Counted from the first letter of the stretch, positions 43,176 through 52,743 are shown. The stretch is 64,000 nucleotides of DNA from PALSA-278 sp963760285 (GCA_963760285.1 CAVXCI010000001.1:2170001-2234000); one strand, 5' to 3'. A program made the numbers and translations. Notes: a model not told the origin generated them from the letters alone.

Positions 43176-43985
43176 ATGACCGCAGCGAACGTGGGCGCGA
43201 ACTGGAAAGGCAAATGGGCGCTGGTGACCGGCGCCAGCGCGGGCATCGGGTGGGCCTTCGCGGAGGAGCTCGCGCGGGGCGGCTGCAACCTGGTGCTCAC
43301 CGCGCGCCGCCGCGACCGGTTGGACAAATTCGCCAGGGAAGTCGCCGCGCGCCACGGCGTGCGCACGGAAATTGTCGTCGCCGATTTAACGCAGCCCTCC
43401 GCGCCGCGCGAGATTTTCGATTTCACCGTGGAGAAGAAAATTCCCATTCAGTTGCTGGTGAACAACGCCGGCTTCGGCGGCTATGGCCATTTCGCCAAAC
43501 AGCCGTTGCACCGGCTGCTGGAAATGGTGCAGGTGAACTGCTCCGCCGTGGTCCATCTCACCCACCTGTTTCTTCCGCAGATGCTGGATTGCGCCAGCGG
43601 GGATATTCTTATCGTGGGTTCCACGGCGGCGTTCCAGGCGGTGCCGTTTGCTTCCGCCTATGCCGCCACGAAAGGTTTTGACCTGCTCCTCGGCGAAGGG
43701 CTTTTTGAGGAACTGGAGCCGCGCGGCATCCGCGTGTGCGTCCTTTGCCCCGGCCCCACCGAATCGGAGTTTGGGGACGTGGCCGGCACTCCCACCGGCG
43801 CTCCCAAGCACTATGAAACCGCTGAAAAAGTTGCTCGCGTGGGCTTGGAGGGGCTGGTGAGCGGAAAATCCTGTGTCATTTCCGGCTTCCTGAATAATTT
43901 GCAGACCCAACTGGAGCGCCTCGCGCCCCGCCGCTTCGTCAGCGGCGCCGCCGCCCGCCTTTACCGCCCGAAGGACGACAGCTAA
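43176..43985 (+). CDS. Short-chain dehydrogenase/reductase
   Basis: Classical SDR of 269 residues; the reaction is unknown. The ATG at 43176 follows GGAGG closely. The cofactor motif TGASAGIGWAFAEELARGG is near the N-terminus, NNAGFGGYGHF marks the structural NAG motif, and the catalytic residues are Ser (VGSTAAFQAVP) and the YxxxK motif AYAATKGFD. Arg residues after the glycine motif (TARRRDRL) suggest NADP preference. The family with the following ending (GPTESEFGDVAG) includes DltE/oxidoreductases annotated simply as SDR. It converges on acs. Confidence 0.83.
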   Translation: MTAANVGANWKGKWALVTGASAGIGWAFAEELARGGCNLVLTARRRDRLDKFAREVAARHGVRTEIVVADLTQPSAPREIFDFTVEKKIPIQLLVNNAGFGGYGHFAKQPLHRLLEMVQVNCSAVVHLTHLFLPQMLDCASGDILIVGSTAAFQAVPFASAYAATKGFDLLLGEGLFEELEPRGIRVCVLCPGPTESEFGDVAGTPTGAPKHYETAEKVARVGLEGLVSGKSCVISGFLNNLQTQLERLAPRRFVSGAAARLYRPKDDS

Positions 43986-44034
43986 TAGCGCTGGATGCGG
44001 GGCCCTTGCAAGGCCGTTGCAAACTGAGTAGTGG

Positions 44035-45987
44035 CTATTCCTCTTCCGCAGCCTGGGCGTGGGCCAATTTCTCGATCACCGACATATCCTCGAGAGTAGT
44101 AGTGTCGCCGGAGACTGAACCTTTCTGCGCCAGTTCGCGCAGGAGACGGCGCATAATTTTTCCGCTGCGCGTTTTGGGGAGCAGTTCGGTGAAGCGCACC
44201 TCCGCGGGCCGCGCGATTGTGCCAATCAAATTGGCGACGTGCTCGCGCAGCAATTCGCCCAATTCCGGCGACGGCTGGTGCCCGGAACGCACGGTCACAA
44301 ACACGACAATGGCTTCGCCCCGCAGTTCATCTGGACGCGCCACCACCGCCGCTTCCGCCACCGCCGTGTGGCTCACCAGCGCACTTTCAATTTCCATGGA
44401 ACTGAGTCGGTGCCCGGAAACTTTGATGACATCATCCACGCGCCCGAGGACCCAGAAATATCCGTCGGCGTCGCGCTGCGCGGCGTCGCCGGTGAAATAC
44501 GCGCCGGGCATGCGCGTCCAATATTCGCGTTCGTAGCGTTCGTCGTCGCCGTAAATCGTCCGCAGCATGGAAGGCCACGGTTTTTCGATAATAAGGTAGC
44601 CCGTTTCTCCCGGACCCACGTCCTGGCCCTGCTGATTCACCACGCGCGCCGCCACTCCCGGTAGAGGCAATGTTGCCGAGCCAGGTTTTGTTGGCGTTGC
44701 ACCCGGCAGCGGAGCAATCAGCATCGAACCGGTTTCCGTCTGCCACCAGGTATCCACAATCGGGCAACGGTTGCGGCCAATCACTTCGTAATACCATTTC
44801 CACGCGGCGGGGTTAATCGGTTCGCCGACTGTGCCCAGCAGACGCAAGCTGCTTACATCATGACGTTCCACCAGCTCGCGTCCCCATTGCATGAACGCCC
44901 GCACCGCCGTGGCCGAGCTGTAGAAAATCGTCACGTGATGCCGCTCCACGATCTGCCAGAAGCGGTCGCGCTGTGGAAAATCCGGCGCGCCTTCGTACAT
45001 CACCACCGTGGCGCCATTGGCCAGCGGCCCGTAGACGATGTAGCTGTGCCCCGTCACCCAGCCGATGTCCGCGGTACACCAGTAAATATCGTCGTCTTTC
45101 AAATCCAGCACCAGCCGCGAGGACCACGCGCACTGCAGCAAATATCCCGCTGAGGTGTGCAGCACCCCTTTCGGTTTTCCCGTGGTGCCGCTGGTGTACA
45201 GAATGTAAAGCGGCTGCTCCGCGTCCAACGCCGGCGCGGGACAGGTCGCCGCCTGCTTTTCCGTCAGTTCCTGCCACCAGAGGTCACGCCCTTCCTTCCA
45301 TCCAACCGCCGCGCCCGTTCGCCGCACCACGATGGTTTTTTCAACCGTGGGGCAATTTTCCAGCGCGCGATCCGCCGTTTCCTTGAGCGGGACCACTTTT
45401 CCGCGCCGGTAGCCGCCGTCCGCCGTCACCAGGATTTTCGCGCCCGCGTCCTGAATGCGGTCCGTCAGCGCCTGCGCGCTGAACCCGCCAAACACCACCG
45501 AATGCACCGCGCCGATTCGCGCGCATCCCAGCAGCGTCACCACGATTTGCGGGACCATCGGCATGTAAACCGCCACGCGATCGCCGGCCTTCACGCCCAG
45601 CGAGAGCAGCGCATTCGCGAACCGGCAGACTTCCGCGTGCAATTCCGCGTAGGTCCATTCGAGAGTGGTTCCGTCTTCGCCTTCCCACAGGATGGCCGGC
45701 TTGTTGGCGTTCTTTTCCAGATGCCGGTCCACGCAGTTGTAGGAGACGTTCAACTTCCCGCCGGTGAACCAGCGCGCAAACGGTGGATTCCACTCCAGGA
45801 TTCTTTGGGGAGGCTCGAACCAGTGCAGCCGTTTGGCCTCCTCCGCCCAGAAGCCTTCCGGATCACGTTCCGCGTGCTCGCGCATTTTCCGGTACTCATC
45901 CATTGAGCCAAGGTTCGCGCCACGGCTGAATTCAGCCGGCGGCGGTATCGGCTTTTCCTCCAGAATACGCGGATCGAATTCCTGCAT
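44035..45987 (-). CDS. acs: Acetyl-CoA synthetase
   Basis: Activates acetate to acetyl-CoA through acetyl-adenylate. The length of 650 residues is normal. Motifs in order are the acetyl-CoA synthetase N-terminal FWAEEAKRLHWFEPP, the P-loop-like YTSGTTGKPKGVLH, WWQTETGSMLIAPLPG and YFTGDAAQRDADGYFWVLGR. The C-terminal lysine that is regulated by acetylation in this family is present in PKTRSGKIMRRLLR. It stands alone and diverges from the sigma-factor gene. It fits two-carbon metabolism together with the glycolate genes further right. Confidence 0.95.
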   Translation of the reverse strand: MQEFDPRILEEKPIPPPAEFSRGANLGSMDEYRKMREHAERDPEGFWAEEAKRLHWFEPPQRILEWNPPFARWFTGGKLNVSYNCVDRHLEKNANKPAILWEGEDGTTLEWTYAELHAEVCRFANALLSLGVKAGDRVAVYMPMVPQIVVTLLGCARIGAVHSVVFGGFSAQALTDRIQDAGAKILVTADGGYRRGKVVPLKETADRALENCPTVEKTIVVRRTGAAVGWKEGRDLWWQELTEKQAATCPAPALDAEQPLYILYTSGTTGKPKGVLHTSAGYLLQCAWSSRLVLDLKDDDIYWCTADIGWVTGHSYIVYGPLANGATVVMYEGAPDFPQRDRFWQIVERHHVTIFYSSATAVRAFMQWGRELVERHDVSSLRLLGTVGEPINPAAWKWYYEVIGRNRCPIVDTWWQTETGSMLIAPLPGATPTKPGSATLPLPGVAARVVNQQGQDVGPGETGYLIIEKPWPSMLRTIYGDDERYEREYWTRMPGAYFTGDAAQRDADGYFWVLGRVDDVIKVSGHRLSSMEIESALVSHTAVAEAAVVARPDELRGEAIVVFVTVRSGHQPSPELGELLREHVANLIGTIARPAEVRFTELLPKTRSGKIMRRLLRELAQKGSVSGDTTTLEDMSVIEKLAHAQAAEEE

Positions 45988-46202
45988 GGGTCCTCCTTCA
46001 TGCGGCGCGACTATACGTTAGGAAACTACCACGCGCGGGTCAAGCGATGTCGTCATGCTTTCCACCGAAGCCCCGAAGTCTATGTCCGACCTCTGTGATG
46101 TTCCCTGCGGCGCTCCGCATTCCATTCTCATAGGCCATCGCCCTGCCGCTATCTTGCTGGCAATAAATAGCTTACGGATTCAAGCTGACTGGCGTGTGAA
46201 TT

Positions 46203-46235
46203 CGGGAACTTTCCGCCCTCCCCAAAGAAATATAG
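46203..46235 (+). promoter_or_regulatory. Possible ECF-type promoter upstream of the sigma-factor gene
   Basis: GGAACTTT at 46205-46212 matches the -35 element (GGAACTT) typical of many ECF sigma factors, and an A/T-rich AATATAG lies about 16 bases on. It sits 58 bases before the sigma-factor ATG, where autoregulation is common. The -10 match is weak. Confidence 0.3.
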
Positions 46236-46270
46236 AACGTGAGCCGCGTTGCAGCCGTCATAAAAGGTAC

Positions 46271-46882
46271 ATGAGCAAAGTCACGGAGTCTCACGAAGAC
46301 GGCCTCTTACGGCGGCTGCGGGAAGGCGATCAAAGTGCGTTCACCGAGTTGTACCGCCGCTGGCAGGGCCGCGTTTTCCGTTTTGCGCTGCACATGTGCG
46401 GCGCGGTTCATGTGGCGGAAGACGTCACTCAGGAGGTTTTCATGCACGTGCTCCGCAATCCGGCGCAGTACGATTCAGCACGGGGCACTTTTCCCGCATT
46501 TGTGATTGGTATCGCCCGCAATCTCACGCTCAAAGCGTTGGAGTCCGGCCGCCGGCTCATCGCTCTTCCCGAAGACGAGCCGGGCTCCGGGCGTGCGCTC
46601 CATCTTTCAGGGAGCGCGGATGCGGGCGGCATTGTGGAAGGCATGGCCCGCCAATCGAATGTTGAACGAGTCCGGCGGGCCGTGCTCTCCCTGCCTGAAA
46701 ACTATCGCGAAGTGGTGGTTCTCTGCGAGCTGCAGGAAATGAGCTATGAGGACGCTTCGCGGATTCTGGAATGTCCCGTGGGAACGGTTAGATCTCGTCT
46801 GCATCGCGCCCGTGAAATTCTGGCGCGGCGCATGCGCGGAGAAGCAAAGTTTGCGCCGGCTACCGCGGCGCGGTGCAACTAA
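46271..46882 (+). CDS. ECF-type RNA polymerase sigma factor
   Basis: Sigma-70 family protein of 203 residues with regions 2 and 4 only. The ATG at 46271 is preferred, since the upstream frame to 46055 has no sigma-like sequence. Region 2 reads FTELYRRWQGRVFRFALHMC with DVTQEVFMHVLRNPAQYD. Region 4 reads LSLPENYREVVVLCELQEMS, YEDASRILECPVGTVRSRLH and RAREILARRM, the helix-turn-helix contacting -35 DNA. The anti-sigma gene follows by 11 bases. Its regulon is unknown, but probably includes its own operon. Confidence 0.88.
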   Translation: MSKVTESHEDGLLRRLREGDQSAFTELYRRWQGRVFRFALHMCGAVHVAEDVTQEVFMHVLRNPAQYDSARGTFPAFVIGIARNLTLKALESGRRLIALPEDEPGSGRALHLSGSADAGGIVEGMARQSNVERVRRAVLSLPENYREVVVLCELQEMSYEDASRILECPVGTVRSRLHRAREILARRMRGEAKFAPATAARCN

Positions 46883-46893
46883 AGGAGAATGCT

Positions 46894-47601
46894 GTGAACT
46901 GTCTGGAATTTGAAAAAATCGTCCCCGCCCTGGCGCGCGAAGGTGACTACAGCGGCGCGCTTTTTGCCAGCGCCCTGGCTCATGCGCGAGTTTGCGCCCG
47001 GTGTGACGAGCTCCTTGCCGAAGAGCAGAGCCTGACTGCCTCCCTGCGCGACCTGGCCTTTGCGGATTTGCACCGTGAAGCATCTTCCCCCGTTGAGGAT
47101 CAATTGCTGGCTTCTTTTGAGGAGAAGTGGGGCGCGGCTCGCCGGCGCCGCCGGATGTTCTTCTGGCTGGCTCCTTCATTCGCGATGGCCGCTTCCGCCG
47201 TTGTACTGATTTTCGCTTTGTCTTACGGGCATAAGGTACAAGCGCCATCGCGGACGGCCACGAACGTCGCGCCGATTGCCGCGCCGGCAGTTGTTGGCGC
47301 GGGGAATTCGCAGCAGGCCGCGGCTCAAAATTCTGTTTTCGCGCCCGTTCGCGCGCAGGATCGTCCGCGGGACGCCAACGGCGTGGCGGAGACCGCTTCG
47401 GACGCTTTCATTCTTTTGCCGTATGGCGGCGGATTGTCGCCCGAAGAGAGTGCATCGGTTGTTCGTGTAACGCTTCAGAATAAAGATCTTGCTCCGCTGG
47501 GTGTTTCCGCTCCGGCGGAGTTGCTCTCCGCCGACGAAGTGGAAGCTGACATTGTGGTTGGCGAAGATGGGACGCCGCGCGCCATACGGTTCATACGCTA
47601 A
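46894..47601 (+). CDS. Anti-sigma factor with zinc-binding (ZAS-like) N-terminus
   Basis: Single-pass membrane protein of 235 residues that probably sequesters the preceding sigma factor. The GTG at 46894 has AAAGGAG six bases upstream; an earlier GTG at 46873 lacks a site. The cytoplasmic part contains ALAHARVCARCDELL, an HxxxCxxC zinc motif. A membrane helix follows at about residues 90-108 (FFWLAPSFAMAASAVVLIFA), then an extracytoplasmic Ala/Pro-rich linker and a 60-residue C-terminal domain (LSPEESASVVRVTLQNKDLA) that may be the sensor. It is followed after 61 bases by a secreted protein gene. Confidence 0.78.
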   Translation: MNCLEFEKIVPALAREGDYSGALFASALAHARVCARCDELLAEEQSLTASLRDLAFADLHREASSPVEDQLLASFEEKWGAARRRRRMFFWLAPSFAMAASAVVLIFALSYGHKVQAPSRTATNVAPIAAPAVVGAGNSQQAAAQNSVFAPVRAQDRPRDANGVAETASDAFILLPYGGGLSPEESASVVRVTLQNKDLAPLGVSAPAELLSADEVEADIVVGEDGTPRAIRFIR

Positions 47602-47662
47602 TACCGCGCGCGGCGGTCCCGCCAAATTTGCGTTGTAAATGCTATTAAAAGGAGAAGTTCAA

Positions 47663-48508
47663 ATGAAAGTAAGGAAGTCATGGTTGATTTCACTGGCCCT
47701 TGGCGCGGCTTTCCTGCTCGCGCAGACCGGGTCATTCGCCCAGTCCGCCGCGACTGAGCCGCCCGCAGATGCCCCGCCGGGGCCCGCGGAAATGCAGGGG
47801 CCTCCACCTCCGCCCGACGGCGGATTTGGCATGGTGGGCTTCGAGGGGGAACTGCAATCTCAGCCGGTCATCGGCGCGCCCTATTCCGCTCACATCAGTG
47901 TGGATCACACGCAGACTCTTGCCGATGGCAATCACATTGAGCACAAGGCCAGCGGGATGGTTTACCGCGATTCTCAGGGGCGCACGCGCCGCGAAATGAC
48001 GTTGCCGGCCATTGGCCCGCTCGCCGCCGCTTCCGGCTCGCGCCAGGTGGTATTCATCAACGATCCCGTGGCCGGCGTGCAGTATGTTTTGCATCCCGAC
48101 AAGAAGACCGCGGAGAAACTACCCAGGCGCGGCAATGGCGGCGATACGGTTCGCTCCAGGATTCGTCACCGACTGGAATCCGCCACGGCCAACACGGAAA
48201 CCCTTGGGACAGAAACCATTGCCGGTCTTCAGGCGCAGGGAACGCGGACTTCGGAAACCATTCCCGCTGGCCAGATTGGCAATGAAAAGCCGATCGAGAT
48301 CCAATCAGAGCGCTGGAATTCGCCGGACTTGCATGTGGACGTGATGACCAAGCGCTCCGATCCGCGCATGGGCACCTCCGTCTTCCAGCTTTCAGACATT
48401 ACGCGCACGGAGCCCGCCGCTGCGCTCTTCGAAGTGCCGTCGGATTACACGGTGAAGGATGCTCCGCCGTGGCGCCATCATGGCCCGGAGCCGCCTCCGC
48501 AACCGTAA
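47663..48508 (+). CDS. Exported protein of unknown function downstream of the sigma/anti-sigma pair
   Basis: Predicted periplasmic protein of 281 residues. The ATG at 47663 follows AAAAGGAGAAG; a further ATG at 47639 in frame lies before that site. A signal peptide (SWLISLALGAAFLLAQTGSF) is followed by a Pro/Gly-rich stretch. A compact domain then shows HISVDHTQTLADGNHIEHKA, GMVYRDSQGRTRREM, QYVLHPDKKTAEKL and TETLGTETIAGLQAQGTRTS, a pattern seen repeatedly in acidobacterial exported proteins without assigned function. Its place after the anti-sigma gene suggests it is regulated by, or senses for, that pair. Confidence 0.68.
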   Translation: MKVRKSWLISLALGAAFLLAQTGSFAQSAATEPPADAPPGPAEMQGPPPPPDGGFGMVGFEGELQSQPVIGAPYSAHISVDHTQTLADGNHIEHKASGMVYRDSQGRTRREMTLPAIGPLAAASGSRQVVFINDPVAGVQYVLHPDKKTAEKLPRRGNGGDTVRSRIRHRLESATANTETLGTETIAGLQAQGTRTSETIPAGQIGNEKPIEIQSERWNSPDLHVDVMTKRSDPRMGTSVFQLSDITRTEPAAALFEVPSDYTVKDAPPWRHHGPEPPPQP

Positions 48509-48526
48509 GTCCGAGGCCCAGTAGAG

Positions 48527-48562
48527 TCGCGGGCGGACTTCCTCCCTCCTCTCCGCCCGCGA
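48527..48562. terminator. Shared bidirectional terminator hairpin
   Basis: A perfect 11-bp inverted repeat, TCGCGGGCGGA (48527-48537) and TCCGCCCGCGA (48552-48562), with a 14-base pyrimidine loop. It lies between the stops of two converging genes (48508 and 48574), so it can terminate both transcripts, although neither side has a strong T run. Confidence 0.6.
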
Positions 48563-48573
48563 TAATCTGGTTT

Positions 48574-49965
48574 CTAATCCGTTTCCGCTCTCCGCATCGC
48601 CCGGTCCAGCAGTTCCACGATGTGCACAGCCTCTTGCCCCGTCCCTTCGATCGCCGCTCCCGCGCGCAATTGCAGCATGCAGCCAGGATTTGACGTGGCG
48701 ATGCATGGCGCGCCCGTTCCGCTGGCAGCTTGCATTTTTTCTCTTAGCAGCGCCATGGACGCTTCCGGTTGCAGCACGTTGTAAATCCCCGCCGAGCCGC
48801 AGCATTGATCCGCCAGCGGCATTTCCACCAACTCCAGCCCGGGAATCCGCCGGAGGAGCCGCCGTGGCGCTTCCCGTATGCGCTGCCCGTGCAGCAGATG
48901 GCAGGAATCCTGGACGGTCACACGCAACGGCAGTTTTCCCAGCCGCGCCGTCAAGCCCAGTTCGTCCAGAAATTCGGAAACATCCCGCACGCGTTTTTCA
49001 AATTCCGTTGCCGCCGCGTATTCCGGCTCTTCGGGACGGAACAATTGCGCATATTCCTTCAGCGTGGAACCGCATCCCGCCGCGCTGGTCACAATTGCGT
49101 CCACTGGATCGTTGGCAAATGCCGCCAGGTTCACTCGCGCCAGTTCACGGGCCATGTCCCGCGCGCCGGCGTGCGCGGCCAGCGCGCCGCAACAACGCTG
49201 CTCTTCCGGCACCACCACTTCGCATCCATTGGCCCGTAACACGCGCACCGTGGCGTCATTCAATTCCGTAAACGTCACCTGTGCCACGCATCCCGCAAAC
49301 ATGGCTACGCGAGCTCGCCGCTGCCCCATCGCCGGAAATGCTTTCCCCAGCCGCGAGAAATAGAATTCCTCATCCACCGGCGGCAGCAGCCGTTCGCGTT
49401 CCGCCAGCCCCAACAATCGCAGGAAGCCAGTTCGCCGCAGAAGCCATTGCGCGCCGGACCTTTGATAACAACGCACCGCGCGTGCCACCGCCGCGATGCG
49501 CCGAGGATAGGGCAGCACGTGCCGCAGCGCCGCGCTGCGCAACCACCGTCCCGGCCACGGCCGCCTATAATTTGCATCAATCTGCCATCGCGCGCTTTCC
49601 ACCAACCGGCCATATTCCACGCCCGATGGACACGCCGTCTCGCAGGCCCGGCAGTCCAGGCAGCGGTCAATGTGCGTAACGAAATTCTCCGCGACTTCCA
49701 TTTCGCCACGGTCCACCAGCATCATCTGGCGGATGCGTCCGCGCGGCGAATCCGCTTCGCGTCCCCACAGCCTGTAGGTGGGACACTCGTTCAGGCACAA
49801 CCCGCAATGTATGCAGCGCGAATAATCTTCGTAGGTGGGGCGGTCCTCCGGCCGCCAGGCGTCGGTGGGGGAACTCTTCAGCTTAGAAATGTCGACGGCT
49901 GCCGTGTGCGATTCGCCGCTCACGCTACAGCGCTCCCGCAAAACGTCCCGGACTGAAAATTCCAT
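48574..49965 (-). CDS. glcF: Glycolate oxidase iron-sulfur subunit
   Basis: Electron-transfer subunit of glycolate oxidase, which oxidises glycolate to glyoxylate at the membrane. It has two 4Fe-4S motifs near the N-terminus (CIHCGLCLNECPTY, CLDCRACETACPSGV) and two C-terminal CCG domains (QRCCGALAAHAG, DQCCGSAGIYNVL). It is 463 residues long and overlaps the start of the preceding glcE gene's end by 41 bases. Order on the minus strand is glcD-glcE-glcF, the usual arrangement. The family also includes lactate oxidase LutA-like proteins, but the triple context supports GlcF. Confidence 0.88.
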   Translation of the reverse strand: MEFSVRDVLRERCSVSGESHTAAVDISKLKSSPTDAWRPEDRPTYEDYSRCIHCGLCLNECPTYRLWGREADSPRGRIRQMMLVDRGEMEVAENFVTHIDRCLDCRACETACPSGVEYGRLVESARWQIDANYRRPWPGRWLRSAALRHVLPYPRRIAAVARAVRCYQRSGAQWLLRRTGFLRLLGLAERERLLPPVDEEFYFSRLGKAFPAMGQRRARVAMFAGCVAQVTFTELNDATVRVLRANGCEVVVPEEQRCCGALAAHAGARDMARELARVNLAAFANDPVDAIVTSAAGCGSTLKEYAQLFRPEEPEYAAATEFEKRVRDVSEFLDELGLTARLGKLPLRVTVQDSCHLLHGQRIREAPRRLLRRIPGLELVEMPLADQCCGSAGIYNVLQPEASMALLREKMQAASGTGAPCIATSNPGCMLQLRAGAAIEGTGQEAVHIVELLDRAMRRAETD

Positions 49966-51313
49966 GGGGATCGAAAACGGTTTTCACTTTTTCCATCAGC
50001 GAGGCATCTCCACCGTCTGGACCCCAGATGTTCATCATGGTCTTCAATTCCCGGGGGCACCATTCCACGATTGCCCGGTATGTCTCATTCCCGCTGGCCT
50101 CGAAGATATCCTCGCAGACGCTTGCCACGGCTTGTGTTGCCTGCGGATGATTTGCAGATGGAAGCAGCGCGAAGTAAATCACGCCTACTCCTCGCGCCAC
50201 TACGGCAGACGGAATCTCCCTGCTAGCGGCGTTTTCGTGCAGACGCGAAATTACCTTGGCCAGTCCCGCTGGGGACGTGATAATTTTTAGGATTGTCGCG
50301 TCAGGCGATTCCGCCAGCGCCAGCGGAATTGCCTCTGGCAGCCGCTCCCATGTTATGCGCCGCTCGTTTTCATCCGACACGCGGAAGTCTTCGGCCATGG
50401 CTTCCTCCGCCATCCGCGCCAAATCCCGTTCGCAACGGTCCAGCACCTCGCTCCGTCCCGCGCAGCTAACCAGAACAGCCCAGCTTGTGTCGGAAGGTCG
50501 CCCAATGGGCATCGCGGAATCGGCAGACCGGCTGCCACGCAGAATTTCTACCATTCGCGCATCGAGCAACTCCACCGTTTGCGGCGCAAGTGGCGACTGC
50601 GCGATCCGCCGCCGCATCTCTACCGCGGATTGCACGTTGCCAAACACTGCACGGAATCCCCGGCTGGCCTCCGGCAACGGAAACGTCTTGAAATTGATGC
50701 GCGTGATGATTCCCAGCGTACCCATCGCGCCAATCATCAATTTGTGCAGGTCGTATCCCGTCACGTTCTTCACCACGCGTCCGCCGCTTTTCGCCAACTC
50801 GCCTTCACCGGTGACGAATTCCATCCCCAGAACAAAATCGCGCGCCGTCCCGTAGCGTTGCCGGAGAGGTGAATCCATGTTCATCGCAACGGTCCCACCG
50901 ATTGTGGTGTTTTCGCCGAATGGAACCGCCAGCGGCAGAAATTGATTTTCCCTGGCCAGCGCTCTCTGCAAATCCTTCAGCTTCATCCCCGCTTCCACGG
51001 CCAGCGTCAGGTCGCCCGCGTCATAGGCCACCACGGAATTCATCCGCGTCATGTCCACCGCAATATGGAATTGCCTCGGCGGCATGCCGATCGTCAGTTT
51101 CGTTCCTCCGCCACAGGGAATCACACCCAGTTTTTCCGCCGCGGCATAGCGGACCAGTTCCACGGTTTCTGACGCCGCCCCAGGCCGGGCTACTACTTGC
51201 GGCTGCATCCCATCCACTTCGCAGCGGGCCAGTTGCGCGGCATCCATGGAGAGATTATCAGCGCCAACAATGTCTTCAATTCGTGAAGGAAGAATTCGTA
51301 ATGCCACGCTCAT
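49925..51313 (-). CDS. glcE: Glycolate oxidase FAD-binding subunit GlcE
   Basis: FAD-linked subunit of glycolate oxidase, 462 residues from the ATG at 51313, which overlaps the glcD stop as ATGA. The PCMH-type FAD domain shows VVARPGAASETVELVRYAAA, VIPCGGGTKLTIGMPPRQ, LPLAVPFGENTTIGGTVAMN and VVKNVTGYDLHKLMIGAMGT. GlcE subunits lack part of the C-terminal substrate domain of GlcD, consistent with the divergent last 150 residues here. The frame is open to 51364, but that extra part lies within glcD. Confidence 0.86.
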   Translation of the reverse strand: MSVALRILPSRIEDIVGADNLSMDAAQLARCEVDGMQPQVVARPGAASETVELVRYAAAEKLGVIPCGGGTKLTIGMPPRQFHIAVDMTRMNSVVAYDAGDLTLAVEAGMKLKDLQRALARENQFLPLAVPFGENTTIGGTVAMNMDSPLRQRYGTARDFVLGMEFVTGEGELAKSGGRVVKNVTGYDLHKLMIGAMGTLGIITRINFKTFPLPEASRGFRAVFGNVQSAVEMRRRIAQSPLAPQTVELLDARMVEILRGSRSADSAMPIGRPSDTSWAVLVSCAGRSEVLDRCERDLARMAEEAMAEDFRVSDENERRITWERLPEAIPLALAESPDATILKIITSPAGLAKVISRLHENAASREIPSAVVARGVGVIYFALLPSANHPQATQAVASVCEDIFEASGNETYRAIVEWCPRELKTMMNIWGPDGGDASLMEKVKTVFDPHGIFSPGRFAGAL

Positions 51314-52743
51314 TCCCGTGGCGTCCCTGCCAAGGGCAGTGGCCGAGCGTGAATTTCCCCGCACCCCTTTCCCGCGGGAAATATTTTCCCTGGATTCAAC
51401 AGGTGTCGTGGGTTGAACGCGTCGCGCATCCGCGTCATCAGCGCCAGGTCAATCTCGCTGAAGACCAGCGGCATCAAGCGGTCCTTCTCCATTCCCACGC
51501 CATGCTCTCCGGTAATCGTTCCACCCGCGGCCACGCATAGTTGAATGATGCTGTCCGCCGTCGCCACTGCGCGCTGAAACTGCGCTTCGTCACGTCCATC
51601 GTAAAGAATGATGGGATGTAGATTTCCGTCGCCAGCGTGAAAAATGTTGCCGATTTCAAATCCGTTGCGCCGCCCAATCTCCGCGATTTGCCGCAACGTT
51701 TCCGGCAATTTGGTCCGCGGGATCACTCCGTCCTGCACATAATACGTGGGCGAGAGGCGCCCGATGGCGCCGAAGGCGTTCTTCCGGCCCTTCCAAAGCA
51801 GGTCCCGTTCCGCCGCATCGCGTGCCCGGCGCACTTCGCGTGCGCGGTTCTGTCGGCACACTTCAGCAATTTCTTTCGCGTGCGGCTCTACCTCTTCGTG
51901 TATCCCCTCCACTTCCAGAAGTAGCACCGCCGCGGAATCCATTGGGTAACCGGCATGCACCCATGATTCCACCGCGCGCAACGTCCAGCCGTCCAGCATC
52001 TCGCACGCCGCGGGCGTGATACCGCGCGATGTAATGTCCACCACGGACTGCGTCGCGTCGTCCACATTATCGAACACCGCTAGCAGTGTAGCCACCGCCT
52101 CCGGCAGCCGCACCAGACGCAGCGTGGCCTCCGTCACCATGGCCAGCGTTCCTTCAGACCCCACCAGCAACGCCGTCAAGTCGTAGCCGGGCGTTTCCGC
52201 AAACTTTCCGCCGATGCGCACGATCTCGCCGTCCGTCAGCACCAGCTCCATTCCCAGAACATGATTCGAGGTCACGCCGTGCGCCAGCGTGTGCAGGCCG
52301 CCGGCGTTCTCAGAAATATTTCCTCCGATGGTGCAGGCCTTCTGGCTGGAGGGGTCGGGCGCAAAGTGCAGGCCAAACGGCTCCGCCGCGCGGCTGACAT
52401 CCCAATTCACGACTCCCGGTTGCACCACGGCGCGTTGATTCTCTGCATCTATTTCCAAAATCCGGTTCATCCGCGAAAACACCGCCACGATGCCGCCTTC
52501 GCGCGCCAGCGCGCCCCCGGAAAGTCCCGTCCCCGCGCCGCGCCCTACCAGCGGCACATCGCGCCGGTTCGCAAAATTCATCAGCCTCGACACGCCCTCC
52601 GTGTCGCCCGGAAACACAACGCATTCCGGCCGCGCTTTTTCCACCGAGCCATCGTATTCATAGAGGAGCAAATCTTCCGGCCGGCTGAGGACGTTTTCTT
52701 TTCCCAGCATTGTTTCCAGTTCACGGATGAGAGCAGCTTGCAT
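51310..52743 (-). CDS. glcD: Glycolate oxidase catalytic FAD subunit GlcD
   Basis: Flavoprotein catalysing glycolate or D-lactate oxidation. The preferred start is the ATG at 52743 (MQAALIRELETMLGKENVL); an in-frame ATG at 52797 adds 18 residues and neither has a clear ribosome site. The FAD-binding part contains DVPLVGRGAGTGLSGGALAR, SSQKACTIGGNISENAGGLH and ETPGYDLTALLVGSEGTLAM. The C-terminal catalytic domain has HAGDGNLHPIILYDGRD and TITGEHGVGMEKDRLM. All family residues are in place. Divergent from the 2-hydroxyacid dehydrogenase gene by about 210 bases. Confidence 0.9.
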   Translation of the reverse strand: MQAALIRELETMLGKENVLSRPEDLLLYEYDGSVEKARPECVVFPGDTEGVSRLMNFANRRDVPLVGRGAGTGLSGGALAREGGIVAVFSRMNRILEIDAENQRAVVQPGVVNWDVSRAAEPFGLHFAPDPSSQKACTIGGNISENAGGLHTLAHGVTSNHVLGMELVLTDGEIVRIGGKFAETPGYDLTALLVGSEGTLAMVTEATLRLVRLPEAVATLLAVFDNVDDATQSVVDITSRGITPAACEMLDGWTLRAVESWVHAGYPMDSAAVLLLEVEGIHEEVEPHAKEIAEVCRQNRAREVRRARDAAERDLLWKGRKNAFGAIGRLSPTYYVQDGVIPRTKLPETLRQIAEIGRRNGFEIGNIFHAGDGNLHPIILYDGRDEAQFQRAVATADSIIQLCVAAGGTITGEHGVGMEKDRLMPLVFSEIDLALMTRMRDAFNPRHLLNPGKIFPAGKGCGEIHARPLPLAGTPRE

